Source of the DNA: Serratia surfactantfaciens | GTDB taxonomy: Bacteria; Pseudomonadota; Gammaproteobacteria; Enterobacterales; Enterobacteriaceae | Direction: 5' to 3' | DNA length: 64,000 nt | Assembly: GCF_001642805.2 (NCBI RefSeq) | Contig: NZ_CP016948.1 | Coordinates: 3,038,001 to 3,102,000 of the forward strand | Shown: positions 39,126 through 51,384 of the stretch, piece by piece | Numbering within the stretch: the first letter of the stretch is position 1 | How the letters are laid out: each line of letters starts with the position of its first letter | Translations under genes and position numbers: made by a program | The notes under the pieces: model-generated | Databases searched by the model: none | Told to the model about the DNA's origin: nothing | What the model saw: the letters and a program-made list of their open reading frames with translations, nothing else

Positions 39126-40214
39126 TCAGGCGCTTTTGGCTAACGCAACAGGTTGCAGCAGTTGATCGCCGGCATACAGCCGCGCATTGAGGCTGCCGAC
39201 GTAATAGCGGCCGCCGCGCACCGGCGTGGCGTTGCCTTCCGGCAGTACCACGCTGATCGGTTCCTGGTGCCAGCCGATCGGTTGCACCGTCAGCTGCCAG
39301 AAGTGGCCGCGCGGGCTGACTTCCAGCACCTGTACCGGCAGCGGGCAGCGCTCGCTGCTCTCAGTCGCCACTTCCATTTCCCACGGGCGCAGGAACAGAT
39401 CGACGCTGCCCTGATGCATCGGCTGGAACGACAGCGGCCACTGGTGCGCGCCGACGAACAGCTGGGAACCGCGAATTTCGCCGTTCAGGCGGTTCACTTC
39501 CCCCATGAATTCCAGCACGAAGCGGCTGGCCGGTTCGCGCATGATTTCGATCGGCGAACCGACCTGTTCGATATTGCCCTGGCTCATCACCACGATGCGG
39601 TCGGCCACTTCCATCGCCTCTTCCTGATCGTGGGTGACGAACACGCTGGTGAACTTCAGCTCTTCATGCAACTGACGCAGCCAGCGGCGCAGCTCTTTGC
39701 GCACCTGCGCATCCAGCGCGCCGAACGGTTCGTCCAGCAGCAGAATTTGCGGTTCCACCGCCAAGGCGCGCGCCAGCGCCACGCGCTGTTTCTGGCCGCC
39801 GGACAGCTGCGACGGATAGCGGCTGGCCAGGTGGCCCAGCTGTACCATTTCCAGCAGCTGAGTGACTTTCTGTTTGATCGCCGCGGCGTTCGGACGCTCG
39901 CGACGCGGCAGTACGGTCAGGCCAAAGGCGATATTGTCGAACACCGTCATGTGGCGGAACAGCGCATAGTGCTGAAACACGAAGCCCACACGCCTGTCGC
40001 GCGCGTGCATGTGGCTGACATCGGTGCCGTGGAAGCCCAGTTTGCCGCCGCTCTGGCTTTCCAGCCCGGCGATGATGCGCAGCAGCGTGGTCTTGCCGGA
40101 ACCGGACGGCCCGAGCAGCGCCACCATCTCGCCGGAAGCAATATCGAGCGAGATATCGTTCAATACCTTGGTGCGACCGAAGTACTTGTTGATGCCGTTA
40201 ATCTCAATGCTCAT
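39126..40214 (-). CDS. cysA: Sulfate/thiosulfate ABC transporter ATPase CysA
   Basis: This 362-residue ATPase drives sulfate/thiosulfate import. It shows Walker [13 protein letters not shown] signature [15 protein letters not shown], Walker [12 protein letters not shown] and switch His in [10 protein letters not shown], followed by a C-terminal regulatory TOBE-like domain. Its start lies within cysW (11-base overlap). The ATG before [12 protein letters not shown] matches known CysA starts. Confidence 0.97.
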   Translation of the reverse strand: MSIEINGINKYFGRTKVLNDISLDIASGEMVALLGPSGSGKTTLLRIIAGLESQSGGKLGFHGTDVSHMHARDRRVGFVFQHYALFRHMTVFDNIAFGLTVLPRRERPNAAAIKQKVTQLLEMVQLGHLASRYPSQLSGGQKQRVALARALAVEPQILLLDEPFGALDAQVRKELRRWLRQLHEELKFTSVFVTHDQEEAMEVADRIVVMSQGNIEQVGSPIEIMREPASRFVLEFMGEVNRLNGEIRGSQLFVGAHQWPLSFQPMHQGSVDLFLRPWEMEVATESSERCPLPVQVLEVSPRGHFWQLTVQPIGWHQEPISVVLPEGNATPVRGGRYYVGSLNARLYAGDQLLQPVALAKSA

Positions 40215-41079
40215 GATTTTCCTCCCGCTCGAGACGCGCGTTCTGGCGTTCCAGACGCCACTGCAGCGCACTCTTCAAAAATAGGGTAACGATCGCCATC
40301 AGGGTCAACAGCGCGGCGGCGGTAAAGGAGCCGACGGTGTTGTAATCCTGCTGCAACAGCTCGACCTGCAGCGGCAAACTGTAGGTTTCGCCGCGAATCG
40401 AACCGGACACCACCGACACCGCGCCGAACTCGCCGATGGCACGCGCGTTGGTCAGCACCACACCGTATAGCAACGCCCAGCGAATGTTGGGCAGCGTCAC
40501 GCGGCGGAACATCTGCCAGCCGGACGCCCCCAGAAGAATGGCGGCCTCGTCTTCCTGGCTGCCCTGGCTGAGCATCATCGGCACCAGCTCGCGCACCACG
40601 AAGGGACAGGTGACGAAAATGGTCACCAGCACCATGCCCGGCCAGGAGAACATGATCTGGATGTTATGCGTGTCCAGCCAGCCGCCCAGCAGGCCGTTGC
40701 TGCCGTAAAACAGCAGGTAAATCAGCCCCGCCACCACCGGTGAAACGGCGAACGGAATGTCGATCAGCGTCAGCAGCAGCTGGCGGCCGGGGAAGGTGAA
40801 ACGCGTCACCAGCCACGCCAGCAAGGTGCCGAACACCAGGTTGAACGGCACGGTGATCAGCGCGATCAAGACCGTCAGCCAGATGGCGTGCAGCATGTCC
40901 GGATCGAGCAAGTTGCTCCACATCGCGCCGAACCCTTTGGAGAAGGCCTCGGCGAAAATCGACATCATCGGCACCACCAGCAGCAGCACCGAAAACAGCG
41001 CGCCGATGGCGATCAGCGTCCACTTGCCCCAGTTGACGCGCGGGCGCTCGGCGCCGTTGAAGGCGGAAACATCAGCCAT
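40204..41079 (-). CDS. cysW: Sulfate/thiosulfate ABC transporter permease CysW
   Basis: The 291-residue inner-membrane permease has six helices and the EAA-type loop [22 protein letters not shown] that contacts CysA. It forms the channel with CysT. Start and stop overlap the neighbouring genes by 1 and 11 bases. Confidence 0.97.
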   Translation of the reverse strand: MADVSAFNGAERPRVNWGKWTLIAIGALFSVLLLVVPMMSIFAEAFSKGFGAMWSNLLDPDMLHAIWLTVLIALITVPFNLVFGTLLAWLVTRFTFPGRQLLLTLIDIPFAVSPVVAGLIYLLFYGSNGLLGGWLDTHNIQIMFSWPGMVLVTIFVTCPFVVRELVPMMLSQGSQEDEAAILLGASGWQMFRRVTLPNIRWALLYGVVLTNARAIGEFGAVSVVSGSIRGETYSLPLQVELLQQDYNTVGSFTAAALLTLMAIVTLFLKSALQWRLERQNARLEREENHEH

Positions 41080-41918
41080 CAGTGCCCTCCTCCCAAACGT
41101 CTGCCGAAGCGGCTTTGCAATACGTTAATGCTGAACAGCAGCAGCAGCGACGCCGCCAGGATCACCGAAGCGATAGCGCTGGCCGCCGGGTAATCAAACT
41201 CCTGCAAACGTACAAAAATCATCAGCGAGGTCACTTCCGTCTTCCAGGCGATGTTGCCGGCGATGAAAATCACCGCGCCGAACTCGCCCAGGCTGCGGGT
41301 AAAGGAAATGGCGGTGCCGGCCAGCAGTGCCGGCGCCACCTCGGGCAACACCACGCGGCGAAAGCTCTGCCAGCGCGTGGCGCCCAGCGTCTCGGCCGCC
41401 TCTTCGTATTCCGGCCCCAGCTCTTCCAAAACCGGCTGCACGGTGCGCACCACAAACGGCAGGCTGGTGAACGCCATCGCCACCGCGATCCCAAGCCAGG
41501 TGAAGGTGACCTTAATGTCAAAGTGCGCCAGCCACTGACCGTACCAGCCAGTGGTGGAAAACAGACCGGCCAGCGTCAGGCCGGCCACCGCCGTCGGCAG
41601 CGCGAACGGCAGATCGATCAGGCCGTCCAGCAGCGAACGGCCGGGAAAACGGTAGCGCGTCAGGATCCAGGCCATCAGCATGCCGAACACCGCGTTGAAC
41701 AGGCTGGCGACGCCGGCGGCCAGCAGCGTCACTTTGTACGCCGCCACCACCTGCGGGTTGGAAATCACTTCCCAATATTGCGCCAGGCTCATCTGCGCCA
41801 GCTGCATCACCAGCGCGGTGAGCGGCAGCAGCAGGATCAGACAGGTATAAAACAGGCTGCTGCCGAGGCTGAGGCCAAATCCGGGCAGCACCCGCTTACT
41901 GGACGACAACGCCAACAT
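41079..41918 (-). CDS. cysT: Sulfate/thiosulfate ABC transporter permease CysT (CysU)
   Basis: The 279-residue permease has six helices and the EAA loop EYEEAAETLGATRWQSFRRV. It pairs with CysW. Its ATG follows the cysP stop without a gap (TAAATG), and its stop overlaps the cysW start. Confidence 0.97.
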   Translation of the reverse strand: MLALSSSKRVLPGFGLSLGSSLFYTCLILLLPLTALVMQLAQMSLAQYWEVISNPQVVAAYKVTLLAAGVASLFNAVFGMLMAWILTRYRFPGRSLLDGLIDLPFALPTAVAGLTLAGLFSTTGWYGQWLAHFDIKVTFTWLGIAVAMAFTSLPFVVRTVQPVLEELGPEYEEAAETLGATRWQSFRRVVLPEVAPALLAGTAISFTRSLGEFGAVIFIAGNIAWKTEVTSLMIFVRLQEFDYPAASAIASVILAASLLLLFSINVLQSRFGRRLGGGH

Positions 41919-42941
41919 TTACTTGCGCCCTGCCGCTAACAGCTGATCCAACTCGCCGCCGGTGGCGAAGTGAGTTTTCATCACCTGCGGCCAACCGCCG
42001 AACTGGTCTTCCACCCGGAACAGTTTGGTGTCCGGGAATTGCCCTTTCGCCGCCGCCATCGCTTTCTGGTCATAGACGCGGTAGTAGAAGCTGGTGATCA
42101 CCTGCTGCGCCGCCGGGCTGTAGAGGTAGTTCAGATAGGCTTTGGCCGCCTGCTCGGTGCCGTTGCGCTCGACGTTTTTGTCGACCCAGGCCACAGGAAA
42201 CTCCGCCAGAATATCGACCGGCGGCACGATCACTTCGTACTTGTCTTCACCGTATTGCTTACGGATGTTGTTCACTTCGGACTCGAAGCTGATCAGCACG
42301 TCGCCCAAGCCGCGTTCGACGAAGGTGGTGGTCGCGCCGCGGCCACCGGTATCGAACACCAGCACGTTTTTCAGGAAGCGGGTCATAAAGGCGCGGGTCT
42401 TGGCCGGATCGTTGCCGTCAGCCTGGCTGGCGGCGCCCCAGGCGGCCAGATAGGTGTAGCGGCCGTTGCCGGAGGTTTTCGGATTCGGGAACACCAGCTT
42501 CACGTCGTCGCGCACCAAATCGTTCCAGGTGTGGATGCCCTTCGGGTTGTCCTTGCGCACCAAAAACGCCATGGTGGAATAGAACGGCGAGCTGTTGTTG
42601 GGCAGGCGCGCCTGCCAGTCCGCCGGGATCAGCTGCCCACGATCGTGCAGGATCTGCACGTCGGTCACCTGGTTGTACGTCACCACGTCGGCGCGCAAGC
42701 CCTGCAGGATAGCCAGCGCCTGCTTGGAGGAACCGGCGTGCGACTGTTTGATGGTCAGCTTGTCGTTCGGGTGCTGTTGATTCCACTGCTGTTCAAAGCC
42801 GGGGTTCAGCGCGACGAACAATTCACGGGAAACGTCATAAGAACTGTTCAGCAATTCCGCCGCCGACGCTGCGCCGCTCGCCAACAGCGCAGCCGCCAGC
42901 CAACCTTTCAGCACGAGATTTTTAACCCGGTTTTGTTTCAT
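41919..42941 (-). CDS. cysP: Thiosulfate/sulfate-binding periplasmic protein CysP
   Basis: This 340-residue protein has a signal peptide (cleavage after ASA, about residue 27) and the mature start [15 protein letters not shown] typical of CysP/Sbp. Conserved stretches are [25 protein letters not shown] and [19 protein letters not shown]. It binds thiosulfate or sulfate for CysTWA. AGGTG lies before the ATG; it leads the cysPTWA operon. CysB control is expected; an AT-rich stretch with TATATAAAA lies about 90-120 bases upstream. Confidence 0.97.
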   Translation of the reverse strand: MKQNRVKNLVLKGWLAAALLASGAASAAELLNSSYDVSRELFVALNPGFEQQWNQQHPNDKLTIKQSHAGSSKQALAILQGLRADVVTYNQVTDVQILHDRGQLIPADWQARLPNNSSPFYSTMAFLVRKDNPKGIHTWNDLVRDDVKLVFPNPKTSGNGRYTYLAAWGAASQADGNDPAKTRAFMTRFLKNVLVFDTGGRGATTTFVERGLGDVLISFESEVNNIRKQYGEDKYEVIVPPVDILAEFPVAWVDKNVERNGTEQAAKAYLNYLYSPAAQQVITSFYYRVYDQKAMAAAKGQFPDTKLFRVEDQFGGWPQVMKTHFATGGELDQLLAAGRK

Positions 42942-43108
42942 TCTGCACCTTATCACTGAGTCAGTCCTTCAGGCTTTCGCCTTATTGACGACCAGTGTAT
43001 TTATAACTCGGTGCGGAGCTGTAACGCTTTTATATACCGTTTAGTGATTTACAAGCATCAAACGCTATAAGGCAGGAAAAGAGCGGCGTTTTCGGGTCGG
43101 GAATGCGG

Positions 43109-43135
43109 GCCGAAGCCGGGCGCGCCGGCTTCGGC
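43109..43135. terminator. Perfect 11-bp hairpin after yfeX
   Basis: GCCGAAGCCGG and CCGGCTTCGGC pair fully around GCGCG, 8 bases past the yfeX stop. The stem is very stable but no T-run follows on either strand; it may be a 3'-end stabiliser or Rho-assisted stop. Confidence 0.55.
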
Positions 43136-43142
43136 AACGGCG

Positions 43143-44042
43143 TCAAAGTGACAGCAGGCGTGTCAGCGATGGCGCAAAGTAGTAGCTGCCGGTCACCGCT
43201 CGGCTGAAACGCAGCATCGCGTCGCGTTTGCCGTCCAGATCGCCGAACATGCTCAGCAGCTGCTGCTCGATATTGTGCAGGCGCGCGCAATAGGCGATGA
43301 AGAACAGGCCGTGCTTGCCGCTGGCGGTGCCGTAAGGCAGGCTCTGGCGCAGAATCTTCAGGCCCTTGCCGTCCTCTTTCAGATCGACACGGCTGACGTG
43401 CGAAGTATCCGGGCGCTGGTCCGCCGGCAGCTCTTCGCTGTCGTGCTTGGTGCGGCCGATGATCTGCTCCTGCTGTTCGGTGGTAAAACGCTGCCACTGG
43501 CGCAGGTTGTGCTCGTAACGTTGCACCAGCACGTAGCTGCCGCCCGCATCCTCTTCACCCTCGGCGATCGTCGCCACTGCCGGGCGCTGGTCGCCCTGCG
43601 GGTTTTCGGTGCCGTCGATGAAGCCGCTCAGATCGCGCTCTTCCACCCAGCGGAAGCCATGGGTTTCTTCTTCGATCTTGATGACGTTGCCGAACGCCGC
43701 CAACGCGGCCTGCGCCAGCGTAAAGTTGACGTCGTGGCGCAGCGACTGAATGTGGATCAGCATATCGCGCTGGGTGGCCGGCGCCAGTCCTTTGCCGAGC
43801 GGCGTAAACGGCTTCAGTTCTTTCGCGCCCTGGCCGCTGGAGAGATCGTGCCAGACGTCATAGCCGAAAGCGATAACCGCGCCGAGGCGCGCATCGGGAA
43901 ACTGCTGTTGCAGCTCGCTCAACGTCTGACAAAACTGTTTGCAGCCCTGGCGCAAATCGGCGAATTCGCCCTGTACGCTGGCTTCCATAAAAATGGCGAA
44001 ACGGCAGTGCTCCAGCAGAATGCCGCTCTGAACCTGTGTCAT
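43143..44042 (-). CDS. yfeX: Dye-decolourising heme peroxidase YfeX
   Basis: The 299-residue protein is a B-class DyP-type peroxidase, cytoplasmic with no signal peptide. The distal motif [10 protein letters not shown] contains the catalytic Asp; the proximal heme His lies in [14 protein letters not shown]. These enzymes oxidise porphyrinogens and dyes with peroxide; a role in heme iron release has been debated. GAGG precedes the ATG before TQVQSGIL, which aligns with E. coli YfeX. It begins the run yfeX-yfeY-yfeZ shared with E. coli. Confidence 0.95.
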   Translation of the reverse strand: MTQVQSGILLEHCRFAIFMEASVQGEFADLRQGCKQFCQTLSELQQQFPDARLGAVIAFGYDVWHDLSSGQGAKELKPFTPLGKGLAPATQRDMLIHIQSLRHDVNFTLAQAALAAFGNVIKIEEETHGFRWVEERDLSGFIDGTENPQGDQRPAVATIAEGEEDAGGSYVLVQRYEHNLRQWQRFTTEQQEQIIGRTKHDSEELPADQRPDTSHVSRVDLKEDGKGLKILRQSLPYGTASGKHGLFFIAYCARLHNIEQQLLSMFGDLDGKRDAMLRFSRAVTGSYYFAPSLTRLLSL

Positions 44043-44219
44043 GTTGTTATCCTCAATACCAGAATCCGGCAACAGGTATGGCGGTTGACGCGCGGGTTCC
44101 CTGTTACAAACGCGCGCTATGATACCGCAAGCACGGGCGATTGCCTTGCAGCAGCGCAAAGAAAATAGGGGTAATGGCTTGAAAAGGCAGGCGCCGCGCA
44201 CCGGCGCCCGTTGACAGCG

Positions 44220-44807
44220 TTACTGCTGCGGTTTGGCGTGCCAAACGATCTTGCTGACCGTCCAGCTTTTCAGGGTGTCGTCCGGCGGGATGATATCCTG
44301 CGCCCCGGCCCACTTGCCGCTGAAGATGTAGGTGACGTACTTGCTCTGCTCCGCCACGCACTCCACCTTGCCGGCGTCTTCGCCGCTGCCCGGTTTACAG
44401 GAACCGAACGCCTTGCTGTACATGTCGCCGAACGGCGTGCCGAGCTTGTTGCCCCACTCCGTCGCCACTTTAGGATCCATCACGTCCACCCGCTGCAGGC
44501 GCCCTTTCGGTTCGCCGGTGATCACCAGCTTCACTTCGTCGCCGGACAGCGCCTGATAGTAAGAGACGATCTGGCCGTTGTTGGTCGCCATGCCGCCGCG
44601 CAGGCGGTAGTTGCCGTCCAGCCCGTCGTTGATGGCGCTTTCCGACATCGGCGTGCCGGCGTTGAGCTTGCCGACGCCCTTGGCGCCGACCTCCAGGCTG
44701 CTGCCGAACCAGTTGAACGGCGACAGGCTGGACCAGGAGAAATTGGACATGCTCGAACAGCCGGTCAGTAACAGCGGAAGCCCTAACAGCAGGGGGCGAA
44801 TATTCAT
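44220..44807 (-). CDS. yfeY: DUF1131 lipoprotein YfeY (RpoE-regulated type)
   Basis: This 195-residue protein has a lipobox LLTGC at residues 14-18 and a mature domain matching DUF1131, known in E. coli as a sigma-E-regulated lipoprotein of unknown function. AGGAG lies 6 bases before the ATG before NIRPLLLG; the longer frame is unsupported. It sits between yfeZ and yfeX on the same strand. Confidence 0.9.
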   Translation of the reverse strand: MNIRPLLLGLPLLLTGCSSMSNFSWSSLSPFNWFGSSLEVGAKGVGKLNAGTPMSESAINDGLDGNYRLRGGMATNNGQIVSYYQALSGDEVKLVITGEPKGRLQRVDVMDPKVATEWGNKLGTPFGDMYSKAFGSCKPGSGEDAGKVECVAEQSKYVTYIFSGKWAGAQDIIPPDDTLKSWTVSKIVWHAKPQQ

Positions 44808-44963
44808 CTCTAGCTCCTTAAACATCAATGGCACGGGGCGGTAATCCGCCCCTGCCGCACTCGGCGTTTTGCTGCGTGCCAGCCTCTCACAACGGCCCGC
44901 ACTACGCCAACGGTTGCCTGCTTGGAGTGCGGAAAATGCGAAAAGTGCCGCACTTCTCGGCAA

Positions 44964-45428
44964 TTAGTCAGCCTGCTCCGCCGGCGCGAAACAGGCTTTC
45001 AGGCGCGCATTCAGCAGCAGATAGCTCAGCGCCAGCGCGTCGAACAGCGCCAACGCCAACTCCAGCCCCGGCGCATCGCCGTCCTGGCGCCACAGGCTGA
45101 ACAGCGAGCCGCCGAGCGACGCCAGCAGAGAGGCTGCCAACACCCAGCGCCAGCCGCGCCACAGCCGCGGCCATTGGTGGCGACGGCCGCTCAGCAAAAA
45201 CGCCAGCGCCGCCGGCAGACCGAGCAGCATGCCGTACCAAAAGCGTTGGGTATCCGGATAAAACAGCGCCAGCAAGCTTTCGCCCTGCTCGCGCGAAGCG
45301 CCGGCCATCACGAACAGCAGCCAGGTGCGCGCCTGCAGAATCAGCACGGCCCAAAACCCCAGCGGCAGCCGCAGCGTGCCGTGCTGATCGAAATCGTCCG
45401 GGGAAAAGCGGGGTGAGAATGGCTTCAA
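44964..45428 (-). CDS. yfeZ: DUF2919 inner-membrane protein YfeZ
   Basis: The 154-residue protein has about four hydrophobic helices (from residues 25, 65, 92 and 120) after a hydrophilic start. It matches the DUF2919/YfeZ family by length, topology and position beside yfeY. Function is unknown. It is divergent from the YgiW-like gene. Confidence 0.85.
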   Translation of the reverse strand: MKPFSPRFSPDDFDQHGTLRLPLGFWAVLILQARTWLLFVMAGASREQGESLLALFYPDTQRFWYGMLLGLPAALAFLLSGRRHQWPRLWRGWRWVLAASLLASLGGSLFSLWRQDGDAPGLELALALFDALALSYLLLNARLKACFAPAEQAD

Positions 45429-45604
45429 CGGTCGTTCCTTGCCAACAGAATAAAAAGACTATGGCTACAGATGGGCGCCGGCGATGGGAATTTCAATGCG
45501 TCGGCTTAAGAAGCTCTTAAGATCGGCGTGTTTTAATCCTTATCACCAAGCAAGCACCCGATATCAGCGGGATGTGATTTTCGATAACGATAAGGAAGCG
45601 CAAC

Positions 45605-46003
45605 ATGAAAAAACTGACTCTGGCCGCTCTGATCGCGCTGTGCAGCGCACCGGTACTGGCGCAACAAGGCGGGTTCCTCGATCCGGCCGCGCCGCAGGCG
45701 CAAACACAGCCTGCTCCGCAGGGCGGTTTCTCCGGCCCCAGCGCGGCGCTGACCACCGTGGACAAGGTGAAATCGCTGAGCGACGACACCTGGGTGATGC
45801 TGCAGGGCAACATCGAACAGCGCATCGGCGACGAAACCTATACCTTCCGCGACGCCACCGGCACTCTGACGGTCGATATCGACCGCAAACGCTGGAACGG
45901 CCAGACCGTTACGCCGAAAGACAAGGTGCAGTTGGAAGGTAAAGTGGATAAAGACTGGAACAGCCTCGAAGTGGACGTGAAAACCGTCAAAAAGCTGCCG
46001 TAA
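45605..46003 (+). CDS. YgiW/YdeI family periplasmic OB-fold stress protein
   Basis: The 132-residue protein has a signal peptide (cleavage after LAQ or VLA, about residue 19) and one bacterial OB-fold domain: VKSLSDDTWVMLQGNIEQRI to LEVDVKTVKKLP. The family is linked to tolerance of hydrogen peroxide and cationic peptides. E. coli ygiW lies elsewhere, so this copy is placed differently. AAGGAAG precedes the ATG. It converges with ypeA. Confidence 0.88.
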   Translation: MKKLTLAALIALCSAPVLAQQGGFLDPAAPQAQTQPAPQGGFSGPSAALTTVDKVKSLSDDTWVMLQGNIEQRIGDETYTFRDATGTLTVDIDRKRWNGQTVTPKDKVQLEGKVDKDWNSLEVDVKTVKKLP

Positions 46004-46045
46004 TGCGCTGCGGCGGGCGGTGCAACGCCGCCGCCCGCTGCCTGC

Positions 46046-46471
46046 TCAATATTCCTGATCTTCGATCAGCCGCTTGCCCAGGCTGGTGATGCCCTGGATC
46101 TCGTAGCCGAGCTTCTCGTACATCTCGACCACCGTGTCGTTGTCTTCGCGCACCATAATCTGGATCTTCGGGCAGCCACGGGCGATCAACTTCTTCTCCA
46201 GACGGTTGATCAACGCATTGGCGATGCCGCGCCCGCGATAGTCGGGATGCACCCCGAGGTAATAAGCCGATCCGCGGTGGCCGTCATAGCCGCCCATCAC
46301 CGAACCGACCACTTCACCGCCAACCTCCGCCACCAGGAACAGCTCCGGGTCGTGGTTCAGCTTGCGCTCGATGTCCATTTCCGGATCGTTCCAGGGGCGC
46401 AGCAGATCGCAGCGCTCCCACAGGGTAATGACTTCTTCAAAGTCGTCTTGTCGAAATACGCGAATTTCCAT
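46046..46471 (-). CDS. ypeA: GNAT acetyltransferase YpeA
   Basis: This 141-residue single-domain GNAT protein has the acetyl-CoA pyrophosphate loop in [13 protein letters not shown] (Q/R-x-x-G-x-G/A). It equals E. coli YpeA in size and in its place beside amiA. The substrate is unknown. It is divergent from amiA. Confidence 0.92.
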   Translation of the reverse strand: MEIRVFRQDDFEEVITLWERCDLLRPWNDPEMDIERKLNHDPELFLVAEVGGEVVGSVMGGYDGHRGSAYYLGVHPDYRGRGIANALINRLEKKLIARGCPKIQIMVREDNDTVVEMYEKLGYEIQGITSLGKRLIEDQEY

Positions 46472-46675
46472 CGATGTTGGCCGCTGTTAATTAAGGTGTT
46501 TATCTGATTATCGCGTGATTATTCACTTACGCAATATCAAACTGCGATTTACCGCGCTATTTGCCCAGAAATCGCCGGTAACAGGCGTAATAAATGGAAA
46601 TAGTTATCGGGTCGATTAATGATTATCAATACGATATAACGTCGCAAAATAGAAACGTCGATGGAGCGTTGCGTA

Positions 46676-47557
46676 ATGAAAAAGCAGGGTAAACCATTCC
46701 TCAATTTTAAACCGCTTGCCGTTTCCCCGACGCGACGCCAACTTTTGCTTTCCGGCCTGGCGGTGGCGCTGCTCGGCGTAAAAAGCCAAAGCGCCAAGGC
46801 GGAAGGCCTGCTGCGCAATCAGCACAGCAAACCGGCGGCAAAACCGATCGGCGGCAAAAAGCTGGTGATGATCGATCCCGGCCACGGCGGCATCGATTCC
46901 GGCGCGGTCGGCCACGAAGGCTCGCAGGAAAAACACATCGTGCTGGAAATCGCCAACCACGTGCGCCGTTTTCTGCATGAGCACGACCACGTCGAAGCGC
47001 GCCTGACGCGCGAAGAAGACGAGTTCATTCCGCTGTTCCAGCGGGTGGAGATCGCCCACCAGCACCAGGCCGATCTGTTCATTTCGATTCACGCCGACGG
47101 CTTCACCAGCCCATCGGCCTCTGGCGCTTCGGTGTTCGCCCTCTCCAACCGCGGCGCCAGCAGCGCCATGGCGCGCTACCTGTCCAATCGTGAAAACGCC
47201 GCCGACGACGTGGCGGGCGGCAAGTACAAGGATCAGGACAACTACCTGCAGCAGGTGCTGTTCGATCTGGTGCAAACCGATACCATCAACAACAGCCTGA
47301 CGCTCGGCCGCCACGTGCTCGGCCAGATCCGCCCGGTGCACCACCTGCACAGCGACAGCACCGAACAGGCGGCGTTCGCGGTGCTGAAATCGCCGTCCAT
47401 TCCCTCAGTACTGGTAGAAACCTCGTTCATCACCAACCCGAACGAAGAGCGGCTGCTGGGCACCACCGCGTTTCGCGAGAAAATAGCCCGCGCCATCTCG
47501 GACGGCATCATCAATTTCTTCGATTACTTCGATGCCCACCAGCGCAAACCCCGCTGA
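46676..47557 (+). CDS. amiA: N-acetylmuramoyl-L-alanine amidase AmiA
   Basis: This 293-residue zinc amidase cleaves peptidoglycan at division septa. The N-terminus carries a twin-arginine signal (TRRQLLLSGLAVALLG). The amidase_3 domain shows zinc ligands in DPGHGGIDSGA, the Glu of EKHIVLE, SIHADGF and the late catalytic Glu in VLVETSFITN. The ATG before KKQGKPF has GGAG 9 bases upstream and was chosen over one five codons earlier. It precedes hemF, as in E. coli. Confidence 0.95.
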   Translation: MKKQGKPFLNFKPLAVSPTRRQLLLSGLAVALLGVKSQSAKAEGLLRNQHSKPAAKPIGGKKLVMIDPGHGGIDSGAVGHEGSQEKHIVLEIANHVRRFLHEHDHVEARLTREEDEFIPLFQRVEIAHQHQADLFISIHADGFTSPSASGASVFALSNRGASSAMARYLSNRENAADDVAGGKYKDQDNYLQQVLFDLVQTDTINNSLTLGRHVLGQIRPVHHLHSDSTEQAAFAVLKSPSIPSVLVETSFITNPNEERLLGTTAFREKIARAISDGIINFFDYFDAHQRKPR

Positions 47558-47613
47558 TGCCGCGGGCGGCGAATAAGAGTATACTCAGCGCCTTGTTCAG
47601 CCAGACGCTATAA

Positions 47614-48998
<1,385 letters not shown>

Positions 48999-49020
48999 CT
49001 GCGCCCTGCTCTGCTGCGGT

Positions 49021-51261
49021 TTAGAAGCGTACCTCACCGCCGAAGATATAAGTCCGCCCACGGGCGGTGTTGGTCGGCGTCTCATACTGCGACTGCGACG
49101 GCAGCGAGTTCATCTTGTTCAGCGCGTCCGAATAGTCTTTGTCCATCAGGTTTTGCACGCTGAGCTTCAGCAACAGATTGCGATTCACCTGATAGGTGCC
49201 GTAGAGATCGATAATGGTCGGAATATGCGGCGCCGGCTCTTTCAGCAACTGCTCATTCTCATCGTAATCAGAGTCCGGCGACAGGCGCACCGCTTTGCCG
49301 GTGTATTTCACCACCCCGCCCAGCGTCAGTTTCTCGTCCAGCAGGCGTACCCCGCTGTCCAGCGTGAAGTAGAATTCCGGCAGTTCGCTGACATCACCCG
49401 CGCCGAACACGTTGCTGGCCTGGTTGGTCGGCTGGGAGGTATGCTCCTTGCTTAACGACAGCTTGGTGAAGGCGAAACCGGCGTCGTACAGCGCTTCGAG
49501 CTCCACCCCGCGCATTTTGACCGGTTCGGGGGCGTTGCTGTACATGGTCATGCTGACATTGACGTCCGCGTTATCCCACTCTTCCTGCGTCGCCTGCGAA
49601 CGGTTGCACTTCTGGCGGTTTTTACACACCAGGTAGGTTTGGCTGGATATGTAGTTTTTGATCCTGGTTTCGAAATAGACCGCTTTCAGTTGGAAGCTGT
49701 CCTGCTTGAATAACAGATCGTGGGCATTGGCATTGAACCCGCCCTGCCAGGTCTCCGCTTTTTCGCCCTTCAGGAACGGGTTCATCGACTGACCGCCGCT
49801 GTTGGCGAAGAACACCTCCTGGATATTCGGCCCGCGCATCGACTTGCTGTAGCTGACGAACGGCTGCAGCCACGGCGTGACCTGCGCCGACAGCATTACC
49901 GACGGGTTGAAACCCTGTTCATTGCGGGTGATATTGCTGGCGCCCTGCGGGAAGCATTCTACGCGCTCGTCACAGGCCGGCTTATAGCCGGAGAGGCGAT
50001 AGGCGGTGTAGTTCAGATCGAAATTCCCCTGCCAGATGCCGTAGTTAGCTTGTAACCCGCTGTACAGGCTGGAGATATCTTGTTTGCCGGCAATGCCCAC
50101 CGGCATGCTTTCCGCCTGATCGTCATCCGTCACCAAGCCGGAGGCCTTTTTCTTATACTCGTTGCGCACCAGCTTGCCGCCGTAGCTGAAGGCGAAATCG
50201 ACGTCCTGCAGGCTGAAACGGCTGGTGTTGTTGATATCCAGCGCATCGGAGATGTTTTTCGCCGTGCTGTCGCTGAACCCCGCCATGTTGTCGGACATGA
50301 ACTTTTGCTCGCCGCGGCTGGTGCTGGCGGTCAGGTTGAAATCTATCAGCTCGGAGAACGGCGCATAGTGGTATTTGAGGTAGAAATCGTCGCTGTCGAT
50401 GTGGCGGCGGGTGATTTTATTCTGGTAGCTGCGCGCCGACAGTTCGATGCTGTTGAAGGCATCCGGCTTGATGTCCACTTTGAACAGCTGGGATTTCGGG
50501 TTCTGGCGGTAGGTTTTATCGACGTTGAACATCTCACTGTCGAAACCGGCGCCGTTTTTGTAGTTGGAGGTGATGGAGCTGCCGCTGATCGCCGCCATCG
50601 CCCCCAGGCTGCCGCCGTCGGCAAAGGCGGCGGTTTTGGCGCCGACGGCGATCATGCCGCTGCGGCCGATGCCGTTATTGCCCACCGAGAATTTGGTGCG
50701 CACGCCGAACGGGTTATCGGAAAACACCACGTCGTCCACGCCGATAGTGCGGAAGTTGGCGCTGCCCGCCAAGGCGTTGACGCCGTCGGAACCGGTGGCG
50801 TTGCCGCGCGCCACGTCGACGCCGACGATAAAGTTAGGATCGATCAGCGCCCCGAACTGGCTGGTGGGCAATCCCCCGTGCGCTGCGTCGCTCGGCGAGT
50901 TGCCGTAGTAGTTTTGCGTGATGCCATCGACCATGGTGTTGACCCGGCCGAAACCGCTCAGGCCGCGGATATTGACGCTGACCGATCCCTGGCCGGGATC
51001 GATCTGGGTATAGGTGCCCGGCATACTGCGCAGAATGCTGTCCACCGACTCCAGATTTTTGTTTTCGTCGCGCGAGCTGAATGCCCCCGGCCTGGCCAAC
51101 GCGTCTTTTTCGCTGCTTTTGCCGCTGTCGGCGGCCGAGACGTTGAGCGGGCTGAACGCCACGCTGCCTTTATTATTTTCCGCCTGTTCCTGCGCGGCCG
51201 CAGCCGGCCCGTGCAACGCCAGTCCCGCGCCGATCAGGCTCGCTATCATTTTGATTTTCAT
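49021..51261 (-). CDS. TonB-dependent outer-membrane receptor, heme/hemoprotein-like
   Basis: This 746-residue receptor has a signal peptide (cleavage after AAA, about residue 22), a plug domain (SMPGTYTQIDPGQGSVSVNI, RGLSGFGRVNTMVDGITQ) and a 22-strand barrel ending in aromatic RF. SMRGPNIQEVFF and MNPFLKGEKAET resemble the FRAP and NPNL boxes of heme/hemoglobin receptors, so heme or hemoprotein import is the best guess. A pair of cysteines in CKNRQKC may form an extracellular disulfide. It lacks the N-terminal signalling extension of HasR. GGGG precedes the ATG. It is last in the ChaN-TonB-protease-receptor run; its own upstream gap has no clear Fur box. Confidence 0.85.
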   Translation of the reverse strand: MKIKMIASLIGAGLALHGPAAAAQEQAENNKGSVAFSPLNVSAADSGKSSEKDALARPGAFSSRDENKNLESVDSILRSMPGTYTQIDPGQGSVSVNIRGLSGFGRVNTMVDGITQNYYGNSPSDAAHGGLPTSQFGALIDPNFIVGVDVARGNATGSDGVNALAGSANFRTIGVDDVVFSDNPFGVRTKFSVGNNGIGRSGMIAVGAKTAAFADGGSLGAMAAISGSSITSNYKNGAGFDSEMFNVDKTYRQNPKSQLFKVDIKPDAFNSIELSARSYQNKITRRHIDSDDFYLKYHYAPFSELIDFNLTASTSRGEQKFMSDNMAGFSDSTAKNISDALDINNTSRFSLQDVDFAFSYGGKLVRNEYKKKASGLVTDDDQAESMPVGIAGKQDISSLYSGLQANYGIWQGNFDLNYTAYRLSGYKPACDERVECFPQGASNITRNEQGFNPSVMLSAQVTPWLQPFVSYSKSMRGPNIQEVFFANSGGQSMNPFLKGEKAETWQGGFNANAHDLLFKQDSFQLKAVYFETRIKNYISSQTYLVCKNRQKCNRSQATQEEWDNADVNVSMTMYSNAPEPVKMRGVELEALYDAGFAFTKLSLSKEHTSQPTNQASNVFGAGDVSELPEFYFTLDSGVRLLDEKLTLGGVVKYTGKAVRLSPDSDYDENEQLLKEPAPHIPTIIDLYGTYQVNRNLLLKLSVQNLMDKDYSDALNKMNSLPSQSQYETPTNTARGRTYIFGGEVRF

Positions 51262-51384
51262 ATATCCCCAGAAATAGCCAATAAGGTTTGATGGCCGACA
51301 ATGCCCAGCAAAAAGCCCGCCGAAAACGCGGTAAATAAGGTTGTTATTGTTTTATTGCGCCGCAGCAGGCCGCGGCGCTAAAGA